A stretch of 64,000 nt of DNA, taken from assembly GCA_047967505.1 (NCBI GenBank), contig CM106541.1. One strand, given 5' to 3'. This stretch comes from Dipteris shenzhenensis (Eukaryota > Polypodiophyta > Polypodiopsida > Gleicheniales). Each line of letters starts with the position of its first letter. Position 1 is the first letter of the stretch. The notes under the pieces were generated by a model. The model was not told the origin of the DNA and did not search any database. It saw only the letters and a program-made list of their open reading frames with translations. Shown here piece after piece: positions 1 to 11,859 of this stretch. A program made the translations under genes and the position numbers.

Positions 1-118
1 AAATGATCCCAAACTTCACCATATGAAAAAAGTTGGTCTTGGTTGCACGATGTCAGATTTTGTGCTTCCAAGGTCCTTGTGGGCATGATCAGTCATATGG
101 TGAAGTTTGGGGTCATTT
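1..118. repeat. 25-bp inverted repeat with 68-bp loop
   Basis: Bases 1-25 and 94-118 are reverse complements with one mismatch, so the segment can fold into a hairpin. The left arm touches the window edge, so the repeat may continue outside. No coding potential is visible in the loop. It may be one end of a small foldback or MITE-like element, which is inference. Confidence 0.75.
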
Positions 119-942
119 GGAGTACATGGAGTCCCATAAATTCCATCATGTAATCACAAATCAAGGTTTAGGTTGTTGATGTGATATGTTTATTCTAGGA
201 TATTTTGTGGGGTGATGAATATGCGAGGTGCAAGGGCGGAAGGAGAGGACCTTCTGTAGGAGGATTGAATTCAATTGGTCACTATATTGACCAAGTTTGA
301 AAGCACATTTTGATCTTTCATTGACAATTATCACCCGAAGGAAAATTGAATATTATGAAGTTCATGGTCCTTCGTTGAATGGTGAAGATGAAGCCTATCC
401 AGCACATGGTAGATCGTGTTGTTTTGATAAAGCATAGCATTGCTTTGTTTTTGTTCTTAGACACACGATCCGGACCCCTCCATAGCATCATAGCCATTGC
501 AGGAGTAGTGGGTGTCAGTGATCCCCAAGATATTGACAAAAAAAATCGTTCAACCCACTCTTCTTAGACAAGTCAAAGAGGGTGCAGAACCTAGCAAAAA
601 GAAGCATAGGCTAGAGTGAAGCGTGCCCTAAAGGGCTGATCCTTGTAAACTCTTTCTGAATTAATAAAGACTACAATTTTTAGTTGATTTCTTTCTTTGT
701 TATTATTTCCTTTCTTTGAATTGTATGTAAGTTAAATAGAGAAAGACAAAATTTTTTTTTTTCATATTACATGTAAAGAAATTGGAGATTGCAATGAAAA
801 GACATAGACTACAAAGAATATAAAAAAGGACACTTTATTATATTCATAGGAGCAAAATACAACATTGAGAATCTAATCGCCCAAGGCGCAATACATACAA
901 CATCTCTAGCCATCACCCAAAGGTGTAGTAAATAAAACAACC
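119..942. other. Non-coding stretch, no gene seen
   Basis: AT-rich sequence with only short open frames that resemble nothing I know. It would be the 3' flank of the histone-like gene that ends at 943 on the minus strand. A T-rich run near 750-765 is the only notable composition. Confidence 0.4.
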
Positions 943-1335
943 CTAAGTACCCTTGGGTTTCCTAAGGCGTATGATGAACTGCATATCTTTGTCAAACACG
1001 GTGACCCTCTTCCTATGGATGGCAGCTAGCTGGGTATCATCCATGAGGTTTATCAAGTAGGCCTCAGCTGCGTGCTACAAACCAAGAAGACATCTACTGA
1101 AATATGGTAAGGGCCCTCCACTATCCCTGTCCTGTACCACCTAGACATTGCGCTCTGGTTGAGGTCCTGTATGACCTTGTGCACTACCCTTGCAAAGCTC
1201 GCCTTTGGGATGAGGAGCTCCACAGACTTTTGGTACTTCTATATCTCTCGAAGTGCCACGGTGCCTAGTTTAAACCTATACCTCTTTAGTGGAGGAGTAT
1301 CTCTTTGGCCTCGATATACTGGTGGATGTTGTCCT
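943..1335 (-). pseudogene. CENH3-like histone H3, histone-fold part (broken)
   Basis: Read on the minus strand, this encodes a recognisable H3 histone fold. It starts RYRF..GTVALREI, continues KYQKSVELLIPKASF, and after a gap gives [20 protein letters not shown] and [12 protein letters not shown], ending KPKGT before a TAG stop at 943-945. LLIP-ASF and the RW at about 1137-1142, together with a longer loop 1, resemble plant centromeric H3 more than canonical H3 (family knowledge). Two in-frame TAG codons (1239-1241, 1075-1077) and a frame change near 1110-1130 break it, unless an unusually short intron lies there. The frame runs straight into a copia LTR at 1335/1336. The matching N-terminal tail lies at 6273. 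Together they look like one gene split by the retrotransposon. A diverged ordinary H3 copy is the alternative. Confidence 0.6.
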
Positions 1336-1830
1336 TGTAAGAAAACAATACAACGTCTGTGCTCAACAGATAACAGGATCTCGTACGCAAGAGAGAATAA
1401 ATATAGTATGGAGAATCAAAAATTTGATTACTGTAGAACTGATACAATAGATGGCGCTGCCTCCCAACCGTGCGCTCCTGTGAAAGAAGCTTCGATGGCG
1501 AGGTGGACACAGTAGAGGACGGAGGCTGGATGCTAAGGAATCAAGGTTACTGTAGCCAGTGATGAAATGGGCTTTATGGGCTTGCTCTTATATAGCCACC
1601 AGCCGTAGTCGGTTGGGCTCAATTGGTGACCGACCTAGTCCACCCAAAACGGTCGACTGGGGGTTGGTCCCGAAATAGGCCACCGACCACACGATAGAAT
1701 CGGTGCGCAAAATAGAGCAACTAACCTACTGTCTCCATTCGGCCCACAGCCATCCGGGATCATCTGGGACTCCAAACGAGCCTCGCAACCCGAGAGTGGG
1801 CTGCCACGAGAAATGCTCCATCTACCCTCT
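1336..1830 (-). repeat. Copia 3' LTR
   Basis: Starts TGTAAGAAAAC on the plus strand, which is the ...CTTACA end of the LTR on the coding strand. It matches 5256-5751 along its whole length. A TATATAAG box, read on the minus strand, lies near 1588-1595. The inner end is fused to truncated reverse transcriptase sequence. Confidence 0.88.
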
Positions 1831-4800
1831 GTGTTGCACAAGTAAATCAAACTGCCCACAAGCCTTCTATACTTCACTTTGTCCACTAGTGGTGATGAAT
1901 CCTCATTTGAGAGCTTCACGTCAACCTCCATAGGGGTACCAACTGTCTTGCACTCAGCCATGCCAAATGCCTTTAGTATCTCTTCAGCATACTTCAGCTA
2001 TGAAATGAAGATCTGTTTCGGCTCTTGCCAAACTTCAATCCCTAAACAGAAATGCATCAGTTCGAGGTCTGTCATTTCAAACTCTCTTCCTAGCAAATGC
2101 TTTGTCTGCGAGATCTTCTCTTCATGGTTCCCTGTTATGACAAGGTCATCCACATAAAGGACCACGATCATACACATGCCTCCTTCTCTAAAGAATACAA
2201 ATTTGCATCTGATGGGCTCCTCCTGAACCCATTTTGCAAAAAGTAGGCATCAATTTGCTGGTACCATGCTCGTGGGGCCTGTTTCAGCCCGTAAAGTGCC
2301 TTCTTTAGTTTACATACTTTACCTTCTGAACCGGGGATCACAAAACCTGGTGGTTGTTCCACATATACCTCCTCCTTGACATCCCCATTCAGAAAGGTGG
2401 ATTTTACATCCATCTGAAACACGGGCCAACTTCCCTAGGCAGCTAAAAATTGTGGTTAGTCGAGCTATGGGAGCAAAAGTATCCTGATAATCAAAACCAT
2501 GTACCTGTGCGAATCCTTTTGCCACGAGCCAAGCATTGTACTTATCCAACGTGCTGTCACACTTGTACTTGGTCTTGTACACCCACTTGGTTTCGATTAC
2601 CTTGCGTTTGGGTGGTCGCTCCACAAGGTCCCAAGTGTTGTTCTTCATTATGGAGCCATACATAGCCTCCATCCACCTATCATCTCCCTGTGCCTCTTCA
2701 AGACACTTGGGTTCATCAGCACGGATCACCTCTGTCATCAAAGCATGATTGACCAAGTGTTCCTGTGCCCTTCTTTGCTCCTCTAATCTCTTGGACCGGC
2801 GGTGTTCAGATGGTTCCTCCCCAATGGCTAGAGGTTCTCTGCCGTCCAAAAGCTTCTTTACCCACTTCGGGAATGGCCGTTGCCATTGTGGTTCTGCAGG
2901 CTCTTCTTCATCTTCTTTATCTTGAATCCTCCCAAGCACCATTGGGGGAGTTTGGCCTATTGTTGGTGGTGGTACTGGATGGATATCCTGGTCCTGGTTG
3001 TCTGGGAAGGAAGCATCCTCCTCCAATTGATGTGGCTGTTCTAAGAAGACCACATCGTGACTTACTATTACCTTCTTGGTAACAAGGTTATAGAGACAGT
3101 AACCCTTCGCCTCTTCACTGTAACCCAAGAAAATACACTTCCAGCTCTTCGGTTCCCATTTGGTCCTATTAGCATCAGGGACATGCACAAAACAGTCACA
3201 TTAAAAAACTCTAAAATGTGCAGCTGAAGGTTTCTTACCAGAAAAGGCCTGTAGTGGAATCATCCCATTCACAGCTTTCGTGTAGCTATGATTCACAATG
3301 TAAACTGCAATGTTACATGCTTCAGCCCAGAAAGTATTTGGCAAATCTTTCCCTTTCATCATACTCCTACCCATTTCACAGATGATGCGCATCTTGTGTT
3401 CTGCTACTCCATTTTGCTGTGATGTATGTGGCGAGGGTTTCTACCTCTTGATCCCGTGACTTTTGTAGTAACTCTCGAATTCAATTGACGTGAACTCTCC
3501 ACCTCTGTCTGATCTCAATTTCTTCACCTTCTTCCCCATTTCTTTCTCGACCATTACATGCCATTCCTTGAACTTACTAAAAGCCTCGTCTTTAGTCTTC
3601 AGGAAGTATATCCATATCCTTCTACTGTAGTCGTCGATCACTGCCATGAAGTAGTAGGAACCACCCAAAGCTTCTGTCTCCATCTTTTCGTAGAGGTCCG
3701 TGTGAATGAGCTCTAGAGGAGCCTTTGCCTTGCTAGCCTCTTTAGGAAAGGGCTGTCGATGCTGCTTACCCATCATGCAAGCTTCACATACATCGGGCAG
3801 ATCTGAAATTTCTAGTAGGTCTGCAATCATTTCACTTTTATGCATCTCTATCAAAGAACTAAGGTTTAGATGACCAAACCCCTCATGCCATAGCTTAGTG
3901 TTCTTCACATCTGCTCGAGCACTGAAAGCTGAGAGTTCATAGATGTTGTCGCATCGTGTACCTTTACCAATGACCTTCCCTTGAAGATCCACAATCTGTG
4001 CGCCATTCTTATCGAAGTGAACTTTGAGGTCTCGATCCGTGATCGTAGAAACGGACAACAAGTTCCTCTTGATGCCTGGCACATAAAGAACATCGGACAA
4101 ATGTTTTACAACTCCATCTGACTTGAGAGCAATCATACCTTTTTCTTTTGCTGGACATTTTGCATCATTGCCGACTGCTACCAGGATGTCATTCCCTATC
4201 GACTGCAGAGAGGTATACCAATCCTTCCAACTGGTCATGTGGCACGATGCACCACTGTCAATGATCCAAGGTTCATCTGTAGGTACATGAACTCCCTCCG
4301 TGCAAATCTCCTCAATTGCTATGAATAGCTCTACTAGTGCTACCTACATGCTATTGCTAGACTCTTTCTTTACTCTGTTCTTCTCATCTATAATCTTCTT
4401 CTGGCACTCATTCTGCTTGTGCCCTACCTTGTTGCAATAGAAGCACTTGATCTTCTTCTTTCTCTTTTTATCATCAGAAGAAGATGGATTACCAGAGTCC
4501 TTACCCTTACCTTTCTTTGATCCAGCGTAGAAAGCTGAATCTTCTCTAGTCCTCATCTTTTGATGCATCTCCTCCTCTAGAAGCATCGCGCTGAAATCCT
4601 CAAAGTTGAGGGGTGGATTTCTATTCTGTGTATTCAGTGCCATAACAAGACCGTCGTACTTTGGTGGGAGAATCCGTATACACCTTCATGCTAGATTCTC
4701 GCTGGTGATGGTGATGCCAATCGTAGTCATCTGATCATGCAAATTCTTCACCCTGGTGATGAACTTCTATGCCGCTTTAGACTCAGACAATTTTTATTCA

Positions 4801-5185
4801 TGAGTTGAGTCTCAAGATTCTGAATCCGCGTCTGATTCGTGGTCTCATACCGATTTTTCAAGACCGTCCATGCCTCCTCTACTGTGGCGACATGTTGAAT
4901 TAATGCCATGACAGAATCACTTACACTGCAGACAATAGAACAAAGTGCATCTGCATTTCTTCTTGTCCACGTGAGAATCTCATCCACAGTTGGTACTATC
5001 TATTGTCCTGCATTGGCTAGATCCGCTCTCGCAACTGGCCTCACGTCCACCCCAGTAGCAGTGTCCCAAAGCTCATATGCGCTTAGGATGGTCTTCATCT
5101 TGAACTTCCAGAGTGGATAGTTAGAGCCGCCCAACTTTTCGCTTTTGCTGAACAGTGGGATTCGCAGTCTTGCGAGCTGGGCCAT
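1831..5185 (-). pseudogene. Copia gag-pol polyprotein, broken
   Basis: In order on the minus strand: gag N-terminus (5185-4750, LGGSNYPLWKFKMKT), a CCHC zinc knuckle (CFYCNKVGHKQNEC, about 4440), the aspartic protease motif DSGASCHMT (about 4235-4265), GAG-pre-integrase, and the integrase core (HTDLY, IDDYSRRIW, SDRGGEF). Then comes the integrase C-terminus (3392-3201), followed by reverse transcriptase ([37 protein letters not shown]), ending at YLCNT near 1834. It is interrupted by TAG at 4344-4346, another TAG just before 3441, a TAA before 3201 and frameshifts around 2420-2460. RNase H is missing. The element is not functional. Confidence 0.9.
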
Positions 5186-5243
5186 CTCTCACAATCTGCT
5201 CGCAAACAAAAACACACTACTAAATCTTCTTGCTAGAGTCCAG

Positions 5244-5255
5244 GCTCTGATACCA
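5244..5255 (-). other. Copia primer binding site
   Basis: On the minus strand this is TGGTATCAGAGC, the standard plant copia site complementary to initiator methionine tRNA. It abuts the 5' LTR end at 5256 exactly and so fixes the LTR border and element direction. Confidence 0.93.
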
Positions 5256-5751
5256 TGTAAGAAAACAATACAACATCTGTGCTCAATAGATAATAGGATC
5301 TCATACGCAAGAGAGAACACAGATAGTATAGAGAATCAAAAATTTGATTACTGTAGAACTGATACAATAGATGGTGCAGCCTCCCAACCGTGCGCTCTTG
5401 TGAAAGAAGCTTCGATGGGGAGCTGGAAACAGTAGAGGACGGAGGCTGGATGCTAAGGAATCAGGGTTGTTGTAGCCAGTGATGAAATGGGCTTCATGGG
5501 CTTGCTCTTATATAGCCACCAGTCGTAGTCGGTTGGGCTCAATTGGGTGAATGACCCAGTCCACCCAAAACGGTTGACTGGGGGTCGGTCCCGAAATAGG
5601 CCATCGACCATACGATAGAACCGGTGCGCAAAATAGAGCAACTAACCTATGGTCTCCGTTCGGCCCATAGCCATCCGAGATCATCTGGGACTCCAAACGG
5701 GCCCCGCAACTTGAGAGTGGGCTGCCCCGAGAAATGCTCCATCTACCCTCA
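5256..5751 (-). repeat. Copia 5' LTR
   Basis: Matches 1336-1830. On the coding strand it begins TGAGGGTAGATGG at 5751 and ends CTTACA at 5256, giving the usual TG...CA ends. A minus-strand TATA box lies near 5508-5515 and would drive element transcription towards lower coordinates. Confidence 0.9.
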
Positions 5752-5895
5752 ATGCGGTCACTCATGGGATGCCTTCTCGCACTTGCATGTAGCCTAGTTG
5801 GCAGTGTGCCAACTCCATCCATCCATCAAGCCACACATGGCCCCCATCTAGTGTCCAAACCTACCGGATAACCGAGCTACTTAAATGCCTTCTCC

Positions 5896-6273
5896 TCATA
5901 TGGGGGGCTTACAAGTAGAGTTAACTGGTTCCCGCGTAGTTACATGAGAGTGGAGCATTGATATCTTACAATCCTCTCCCTGGGGCTGGATGGCGTTGTG
6001 GCTGTTGTGCTCTCCCTGGGGTTGAACGGCGAGGTGGCTACTGCTCCACATGCTTCTTTGACCTCTGCTCCTCACATCTTTTTCGGGTCTCTTCATTCTC
6101 TGATTCCATCTCCTCTGTATCTTCTTAGGGCTTCTATGGCTTCCGCACTGGAAGCTTTTGATGGGGGTGTTTTGAGGAGGGGGGGTTGAATCGTCATGAA
6201 TGAAGGAGCTCCAATCGGAAGAGGAAACTACTGGAGCAGTGAGCTTCTTCACCTTCTACTTTGTCCTAGCCAT
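5896..6273 (-). pseudogene. Histone H3-type N-terminal tail, start of the split CENH3-like gene
   Basis: A minus-strand ATG at 6273 begins MARTK, the invariant start of plant H3 and CENH3. Codon 6 is TAG (6256-6258) where Q or H would be expected. The frame then stays open as a basic, serine- and proline-rich tail (KVKKLTAPVVSSSDW, then an R/K-rich segment) to a stop at 5896. CENH3 tails are long and poorly conserved, which fits. The start is chosen because a TATA box lies about 135 bases upstream, with a pyrimidine-rich leader between. The histone fold expected next is found at 1335-943 beyond the copia element. Introns cannot be placed. Linking the two parts is inference from order, strand and family. 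Confidence 0.5.
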
Positions 6274-6404
6274 GGGGGATGGACAAAGAGGGAGAGAGGG
6301 TGCGAGAGTGAGAGAGGGGGATGGGGGATCAGTGGAAAGTGGGGTGTTGGAGTGTGGGAGGGGAGAACTCTTAAAACAATGAAATGAAAATGAGACCCAA
6401 TTCC

Positions 6405-6412
6405 TTTATATA
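6405..6412 (-). promoter_or_regulatory. TATA box for the MARTK gene
   Basis: TATATAAA on the minus strand, about 132 bases upstream of the MARTK ATG at 6273. The intervening leader is C/T-rich, as in plant 5' untranslated regions. Confidence 0.55.
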
Positions 6413-6641
6413 GGGCCCAAAACCCTAATTTTTGAAAATGCTTTTTTCAACTTAAACTTGTAGAACATGAACTTGGCGCAACCTTGAGCTCAATATAACC
6501 TCCAAAAGCATAGAATTGATGCAACCTAGATTTGGAAACCTATAATTAACATCGAACAACTTAAAATTTTTCTTTTTTTTGCATTGATACACTAACTTTA
6601 TTGCATATCACCTAGCTAAAATTATTAATAAATTCTAAAAT

Positions 6642-9370
6642 TTATGAATGGGCATCCACATTGGAAGAGTCTACACCATCAATTTCATCTGACCCCACCC
6701 ATATGCACCCTTCTCTGTGACGGGTTGCACGCCACCTTGCATGATTTTGTCTTTTATTTGATGAATTGTATATTCTTCTTCTACGTTCAACATTAACGTC
6801 TCGCACTGCATGGGACACTAAGGACTCTTTGAATGCTAGTGTTGTAGCTACTCTTATTTTGATACACCTATACCACCATTGAACCAATTGAACCATTGGG
6901 CTTGACTTAGTGCTACCACCCCCATGTTGGGTTGCCCTATTATACGCACAACGTGCTTGCCAATGCGATCTTTCCATGCCCTAAGTGGACCACACTCCAA
7001 TGCTTTAATCATGCCATGCCATGTATGGTGCATGTGCATATAAAATGTGCTGCCAAACAAAAAAACAAATTAATAAGTATGGGACCAATCAATATGTACA
7101 TCTTAATATGTAAGTTAGAGAGATTACCATGTATTGTGTGAAATGATTCTTTCCCCAGGTGATCTCCATATTCTGGCTAAAGTCATTCACAGCATTGATA
7201 AAACGGTGCATATCATCATCTTCAAACCTTTTCTTTTGTAGCAAAGGTACCAAGCTATCAAGAGCTACCCAAACTCAAGCTTTTTCTAATCTTTTTTTCC
7301 CCTTTCCCCCTCATTCATAATAGGCATTGTGTAACTTTCGCCATACATCAAACTCACCTGCATGTTTGAGCCTATCATTCTTTTTCTTTGTAGAAAGAAA
7401 TTTTAAAGCCTTGACACCTCCAAAACTTGGCTTACAAGGAACATTACCTGTTTTTCCATATCTTTTCTCATGTTTTGTAATCTTGACTTGCCTAGAGTGT
7501 AGTCCCATATCTGAAAGCACTTTTTCAATTCTTGCAATCATTCTCTCACTTTCTTGTTGGGACTTTAAGTTATATGCATCAATGATATATAGGTGCACCA
7601 GCTTTTCAATTATTCTGACAATGGCATGAAGGGCACAAATGTGTACTCTCTGAAGGGGAATTTCAAGAATTGGGCTCCACGATGGATCTTTCCCCGGAAC
7701 ATCATGATCTAGTGCCTTTGTCTGATCGATCTCTGCAAGTTCACAAGCCCATTGCTTTTGGTCCTTTTTACATGCCTGCAATGGTACTCTCTTTTGCATG
7801 CACAATGGACAAGGATGGCTTGTATTTTCTCCATGTGCCACATTAAACATACATTTAATAGTCTTGAGGTCAGCAGCTAGATGACATTCTACGCAGTAGG
7901 ATCCATAGCCCTCAACCTCAAGTAGCTCACCATTGTTATGACCTTTGATCACACTTGGGATATCTGTTTGGTAAAAGAACCACTTCAAAATTGAATGTGA
8001 CTACTTTGGCACCTGTAAAACCAACTCACATTCTATTTCAAAATATTCCAAGCATTTTCCATTATTACCAAATCAAAATTCAATTTTCCATGGTACCTCA
8101 AATGCAGCCAGCCACCAAATCTCTTGTTTTGATTAAATGCTGAACTGCCTTGCATCATCAAGCTCAACTTGAAGGTCTAATATTTTATTCATCAATGTCA
8201 AACTGAACCTTTATAATTTTTTACCTTTGACAACCTCACTTTCATCAAGCTTCAGTATGATCTTTAGTTGATCATTGCGTTCTTCCATAGGCATATCATA
8301 AAACTTGACCATGGCCTACAAAACTCTTTGAACATCCTTGTTGTTGACTGTGAGTTCCAATTCTTTGGACTCTCTAGCCTTCCCTTTCACAGTTAGTGTA
8401 CTACATACATGCTGAGGCTCACCAACTAAATCAAGTACACCCAAATTGAGAGCATGCCTTGCCTTATCAACATTGGTGGGTTTTGGAAGTGGGGTTTTCA
8501 CTTTTGTTCCTATAGAAAGGCATGCTTTCTTTAAGCTCTTAAATATGAGACGATATGCCCTGGTACTTATCCCTACAGTGTCATAGACTCCATGTGCATT
8601 AGTTGCATTGAATTGCTCCACAACTTTGCTCATGGAATCAGATGTTATCTCTAATTTTAGACTTTTGAATTTGGGATGTTGTATAGCAGACTCCAACATT
8701 TTTTTCATAAACACTTCATGCAGAGCACAAGACTGTTCATCATGGACAGACATGAGTTCTCAAATAGTCCTACAAGCTCTCACTTGATAGTTCTAGTGAC
8801 CACTTTTCTTGGATATTTCATCCATTGGACACAATTTCCTCTTACGAAATCTTGGACCCATAGGAGTATCCTTCATGAATGCTAATGTTCTTTCCAATTT
8901 CATGATCTCATCTTTAAGAGATGTGTTTTGCGTCTATAATTGAATTACATTTACAATGTGCTCTCCCAACTGAGCATCTAACAATTGAACCTTTTCCTGT
9001 AATTCATGATTTTTATTCTCTATGCCATCATACCATTTTTCTTTTGCAACCATCTGAATAGTTGTAACTTGCATAGATGATACCAAATGTTGATTCCAAG
9101 ACTCTAACATTGAAATCCTTGTCTCTTTCATTAAGCAAACATTCATAGTGGTGTGAAGGCTCCTTGCTCCATGAGCAATCAACCTTTTACAATATCCTAA
9201 CAAACCATTCTCACCCTTACATAGAGAATTTATTAAGTTGGTCAACCCATAGAATTGAGGGGCCTGACAAGTTTGTGGATCTATTGGATATATCTTCCCA
9301 TCTAACCACAAATCCATATGACTTTTTCCTTGATTTCGAAGAGCTACCAAATCAGTTTCACTTGCTAAGG
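6642..9370 (-). pseudogene. Transposase-like gene of an unnamed family, broken
   Basis: Three large minus-strand pieces (9350-8934, 8753-8316, 7988-7311) and smaller ones down to 6642 appear to be one protein. The middle piece contains VEGYGSYCVECHLAADLKTI, HPCPLCMQKR with paired Cys/His, and VHICALHAIVRIIEKLVHLY. The last piece has SHWQARCAYN followed by TQHGGGSTKSSP and LVQWWYR. From memory, this Cys pair, the LHA..RI.EKL helix and the QHGGG block occur together in uncharacterised transposon-type proteins of plants, algae and animals; I cannot name the family. The piece at 9350-8934 ends in a coiled-coil-like stretch. Stops and frameshifts separate the pieces, although introns might explain some gaps. 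Terminal inverted repeats were not found. Confidence 0.42.
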
Positions 9371-9399
9371 AGGATTCATTCCTCTTAAAAAATGGTACG

Positions 9400-11225
9400 T
9401 TTTTTGCATCAATTTAAAAATGGATGTCCACCTTTTTCTTTTTCCTAAGGGCCTCCATGGTTTCATACACTTTCCACCTAACACAACATAATATTGACAT
9501 AAGCAAAGAACATATATATTCAACGCACAAAACTAATACCACATACACAAATCACATAAATAATAATACCAAATCACAAAACTAATACCACATATACAAA
9601 TCACATAATTAAAATGACCTTGCCTTAGAAAAACATAGTAAGACAATTAACGTAGTAAATTACACAAAACAACATACAGTATAATTAAGTATCACAAACA
9701 TAATTAAACTATTGTATGTAAAATAAATCAGAATTTAAAACAAACATAATTAAACTATTGTGTGTAAAATAAATCAGAAATTAAAACAAACTATATCAAA
9801 CATGCTTTATAGAATAATGAATATCAATAACATCAGCACATATACATGATAAAATGATAGAAAACAAAACTAATATCACATACAAAGATAGCACACAAAA
9901 TAATAATGACTTGCATAGCAAATTTAGAGGCACACTTGATTTGTAAATCATAAATAAATAACAAAAATCACCTCAAAATACTACATAAATTATTAAACTA
10001 TCAAATGCAAAACATATCAAAGACTTGAATAAACAATACCTGATTCTTGAAATAGAGATCTTTGGAGAAAAATGTGATCAAACTTGTTCTCCTCACTGGA
10101 CCCTCTTGTATTACAAGAGGCTAAAGTAGATGGATCTTACTCTAGAACAAATAATATGCTACTAAACCCCTAACATCTACAACAAATATTTGATGGGTAG
10201 CTAGTATTAGGTCAAAAGGCCCCAATTGTGCTATAATAATGGACCAAAAAAGGGAGTGCTATAGCATCACCTAAGGGTCACTTTTTATCCATGAAAGAAA
10301 CAAGTCAGTGCAACCTAGGTCATACAGATCTAGGTCATGTGGAGTGGTTCGCATCTCTTTCCTTGATAAAAAAGTTACACTACCTTTAATAGTAACTACA
10401 AAGATTGCTGCCATAGTGCCGTAGGGTAGCCCCTAGGTTGCACCATCCCCAAACTACTAGTGGGAGTTTTATCACCACCATTAGTAATTTTATTTTAGTG
10501 TTCCTTAATGGTAGTTCTCCTACTACTACATACAATATCACCAATAGTAGTCCTAATCCCAATGATAGTACACATAATATTATTACGACTATCCAACTTT
10601 AATCATCATTATATCTATGAATACATATATATAGGTCTATCTATATCTATACCTATTTATTCCTCATCCAATACGTTTGCATTTATTTTTGGTGCTTTGC
10701 TTACTTTGAAACTAAAGATAATGTGATTTCATTATTGTTAGCATTCTTGTTAAACATGAGGAGCTGGAATGCATAAGAGTTGGGAGGCACATTATAATTT
10801 CTGTGCAGATTTGAGCCATTGAATAGCCTATTGATTCTGATTGTTTTCTTTCTTATTAAATCCTTAATTTGGTTATTTCACACCGAACATCACCATATCA
10901 ATTCATATTTTTTTTGTTCTAGTAATATCCTATCGCAGCATAGTCTAGGGTTGATCAAACAAGATAAATGGGTGCTCACATTTAATATATTTTTGAGAGT
11001 CAAAGGATAGTGGCTGTAGACTACAAAATCATCACTTTGAATAAATTTGGCAAGATTCTTCTGATAGAAGGAATAATTTCTATTGCACTAACGATGAAAG
11101 AAAATTATCAAAAGGCTAATACAAGGCTCAAAATCACACTGATGCTACTAGGCTTAATAGTCATAGGCTAGTAGTAGTACTAGTGTATTTACTAAGTAGT
11201 GTGTGCATGCCTCTCCTCATTAAAA
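9400..11225. other. AT-rich non-coding region
   Basis: Very AT-rich, with scattered near-repeats such as CATAATTAAACTATTG around 9700-9770 and CACATA/CAAATC phrases around 9540-9610. Short open frames around 10508-11010 are hydrophobic low-complexity translations and I see no gene in them. Confidence 0.5.
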
Positions 11226-11389
11226 TTCATAGTCTTCAAAAATATATAATACATAAGTCAAAATATTCTAATTAGTTTTATCATCCTAATGTTGAAACTG
11301 ACTTAAATTCATAGTCTTCAAAAAGGTATAATACATAAGTCAAAATATTCCAATTAGTTTTATTGTCCTCATGTTGAAACTGACTTTCT
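11226..11389. repeat. 82-bp tandem duplication
   Basis: Two direct copies start at 11226 and 11308, both beginning TTCATAGTCTTCAAAAA and ending GTTGAAACTGACTT. They differ at only a few positions. Confidence 0.85.
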
Positions 11390-11444
11390 CTTCCTTTGTC
11401 TCCTATGAGCTTCAAACCTTTAATCCATTAATCTCTCAAATAGT

Positions 11445-11800
11445 AAGAATGGTCTTGTATTAAGAGGCGATGATATCTAAAGTGATCTACAAATGCTAAG
11501 AATGGTCTTATATTAAGAGGTGATGATATCTCAAGTGTTATACAAACCGTAAGAATGGTTTTGTATTAAAAGGTGATGATATCTCAAGTGTTCTACAAAT
11601 AGTAAGAATGGTTCAAGTGTTCTACAAAAGTATAAGGTACCTCTTAGTGGCTGAAGGGAAGGAGTGATGATATCTCAAGTGTTCTACAAATAGTAAGAAT
11701 GGTCTTGTATTAAGAGGTGATGATATCTCAAGTGTTCTACAAATAGTAATAATGGTTTTGTATTAGGAGGTGATGATATCTCAAGTGTTCTATAAAACTA
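11445..11800. repeat. 53-bp tandem repeat array
   Basis: The start AAGAATGG (AATAATGG in the last copy) recurs at 11445, 11498, 11551, 11604, 11695 and 11748, a 53-bp period. Each unit carries GGTGATGATATCTCAAGTG. A segment containing TACCTCTTAGTGGCTGAAGG is inserted between the fourth and fifth copies and recurs after the last, so a higher-order unit may exist. Confidence 0.88.
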
Positions 11801-11859
11801 TTAGATACCTCTTAGTGGTTGAAGGGAAGGGGTTGGAAGTATGGGCAAAATCTCTAGGA

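Larger units (their letters stand above)
1336..5751 (-). mobile_element. Degenerate Ty1/copia retrotransposon with two LTRs
   Basis: Two ~495-bp direct repeats (1336-1830 and 5256-5751) flank a minus-strand gag-pol region. Next to the right-hand (5') LTR is a perfect copia primer binding site. The reverse transcriptase runs directly into the 3' LTR, so RNase H and the polypurine tract are deleted and the first LTR base is altered. The LTRs differ at several tens of positions by eye, indicating an old insertion. The 5-bp flanks (GTCCT left, ATGCG right) do not match, so no target duplication is preserved. The element sits between the two parts of the histone-like gene. Confidence 0.9.

Noticed and set aside
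1331-5756. Target-site duplication for the older copia
   Set aside because: Flanking pentamers GTCCT and ATGCG differ, so none was claimed.
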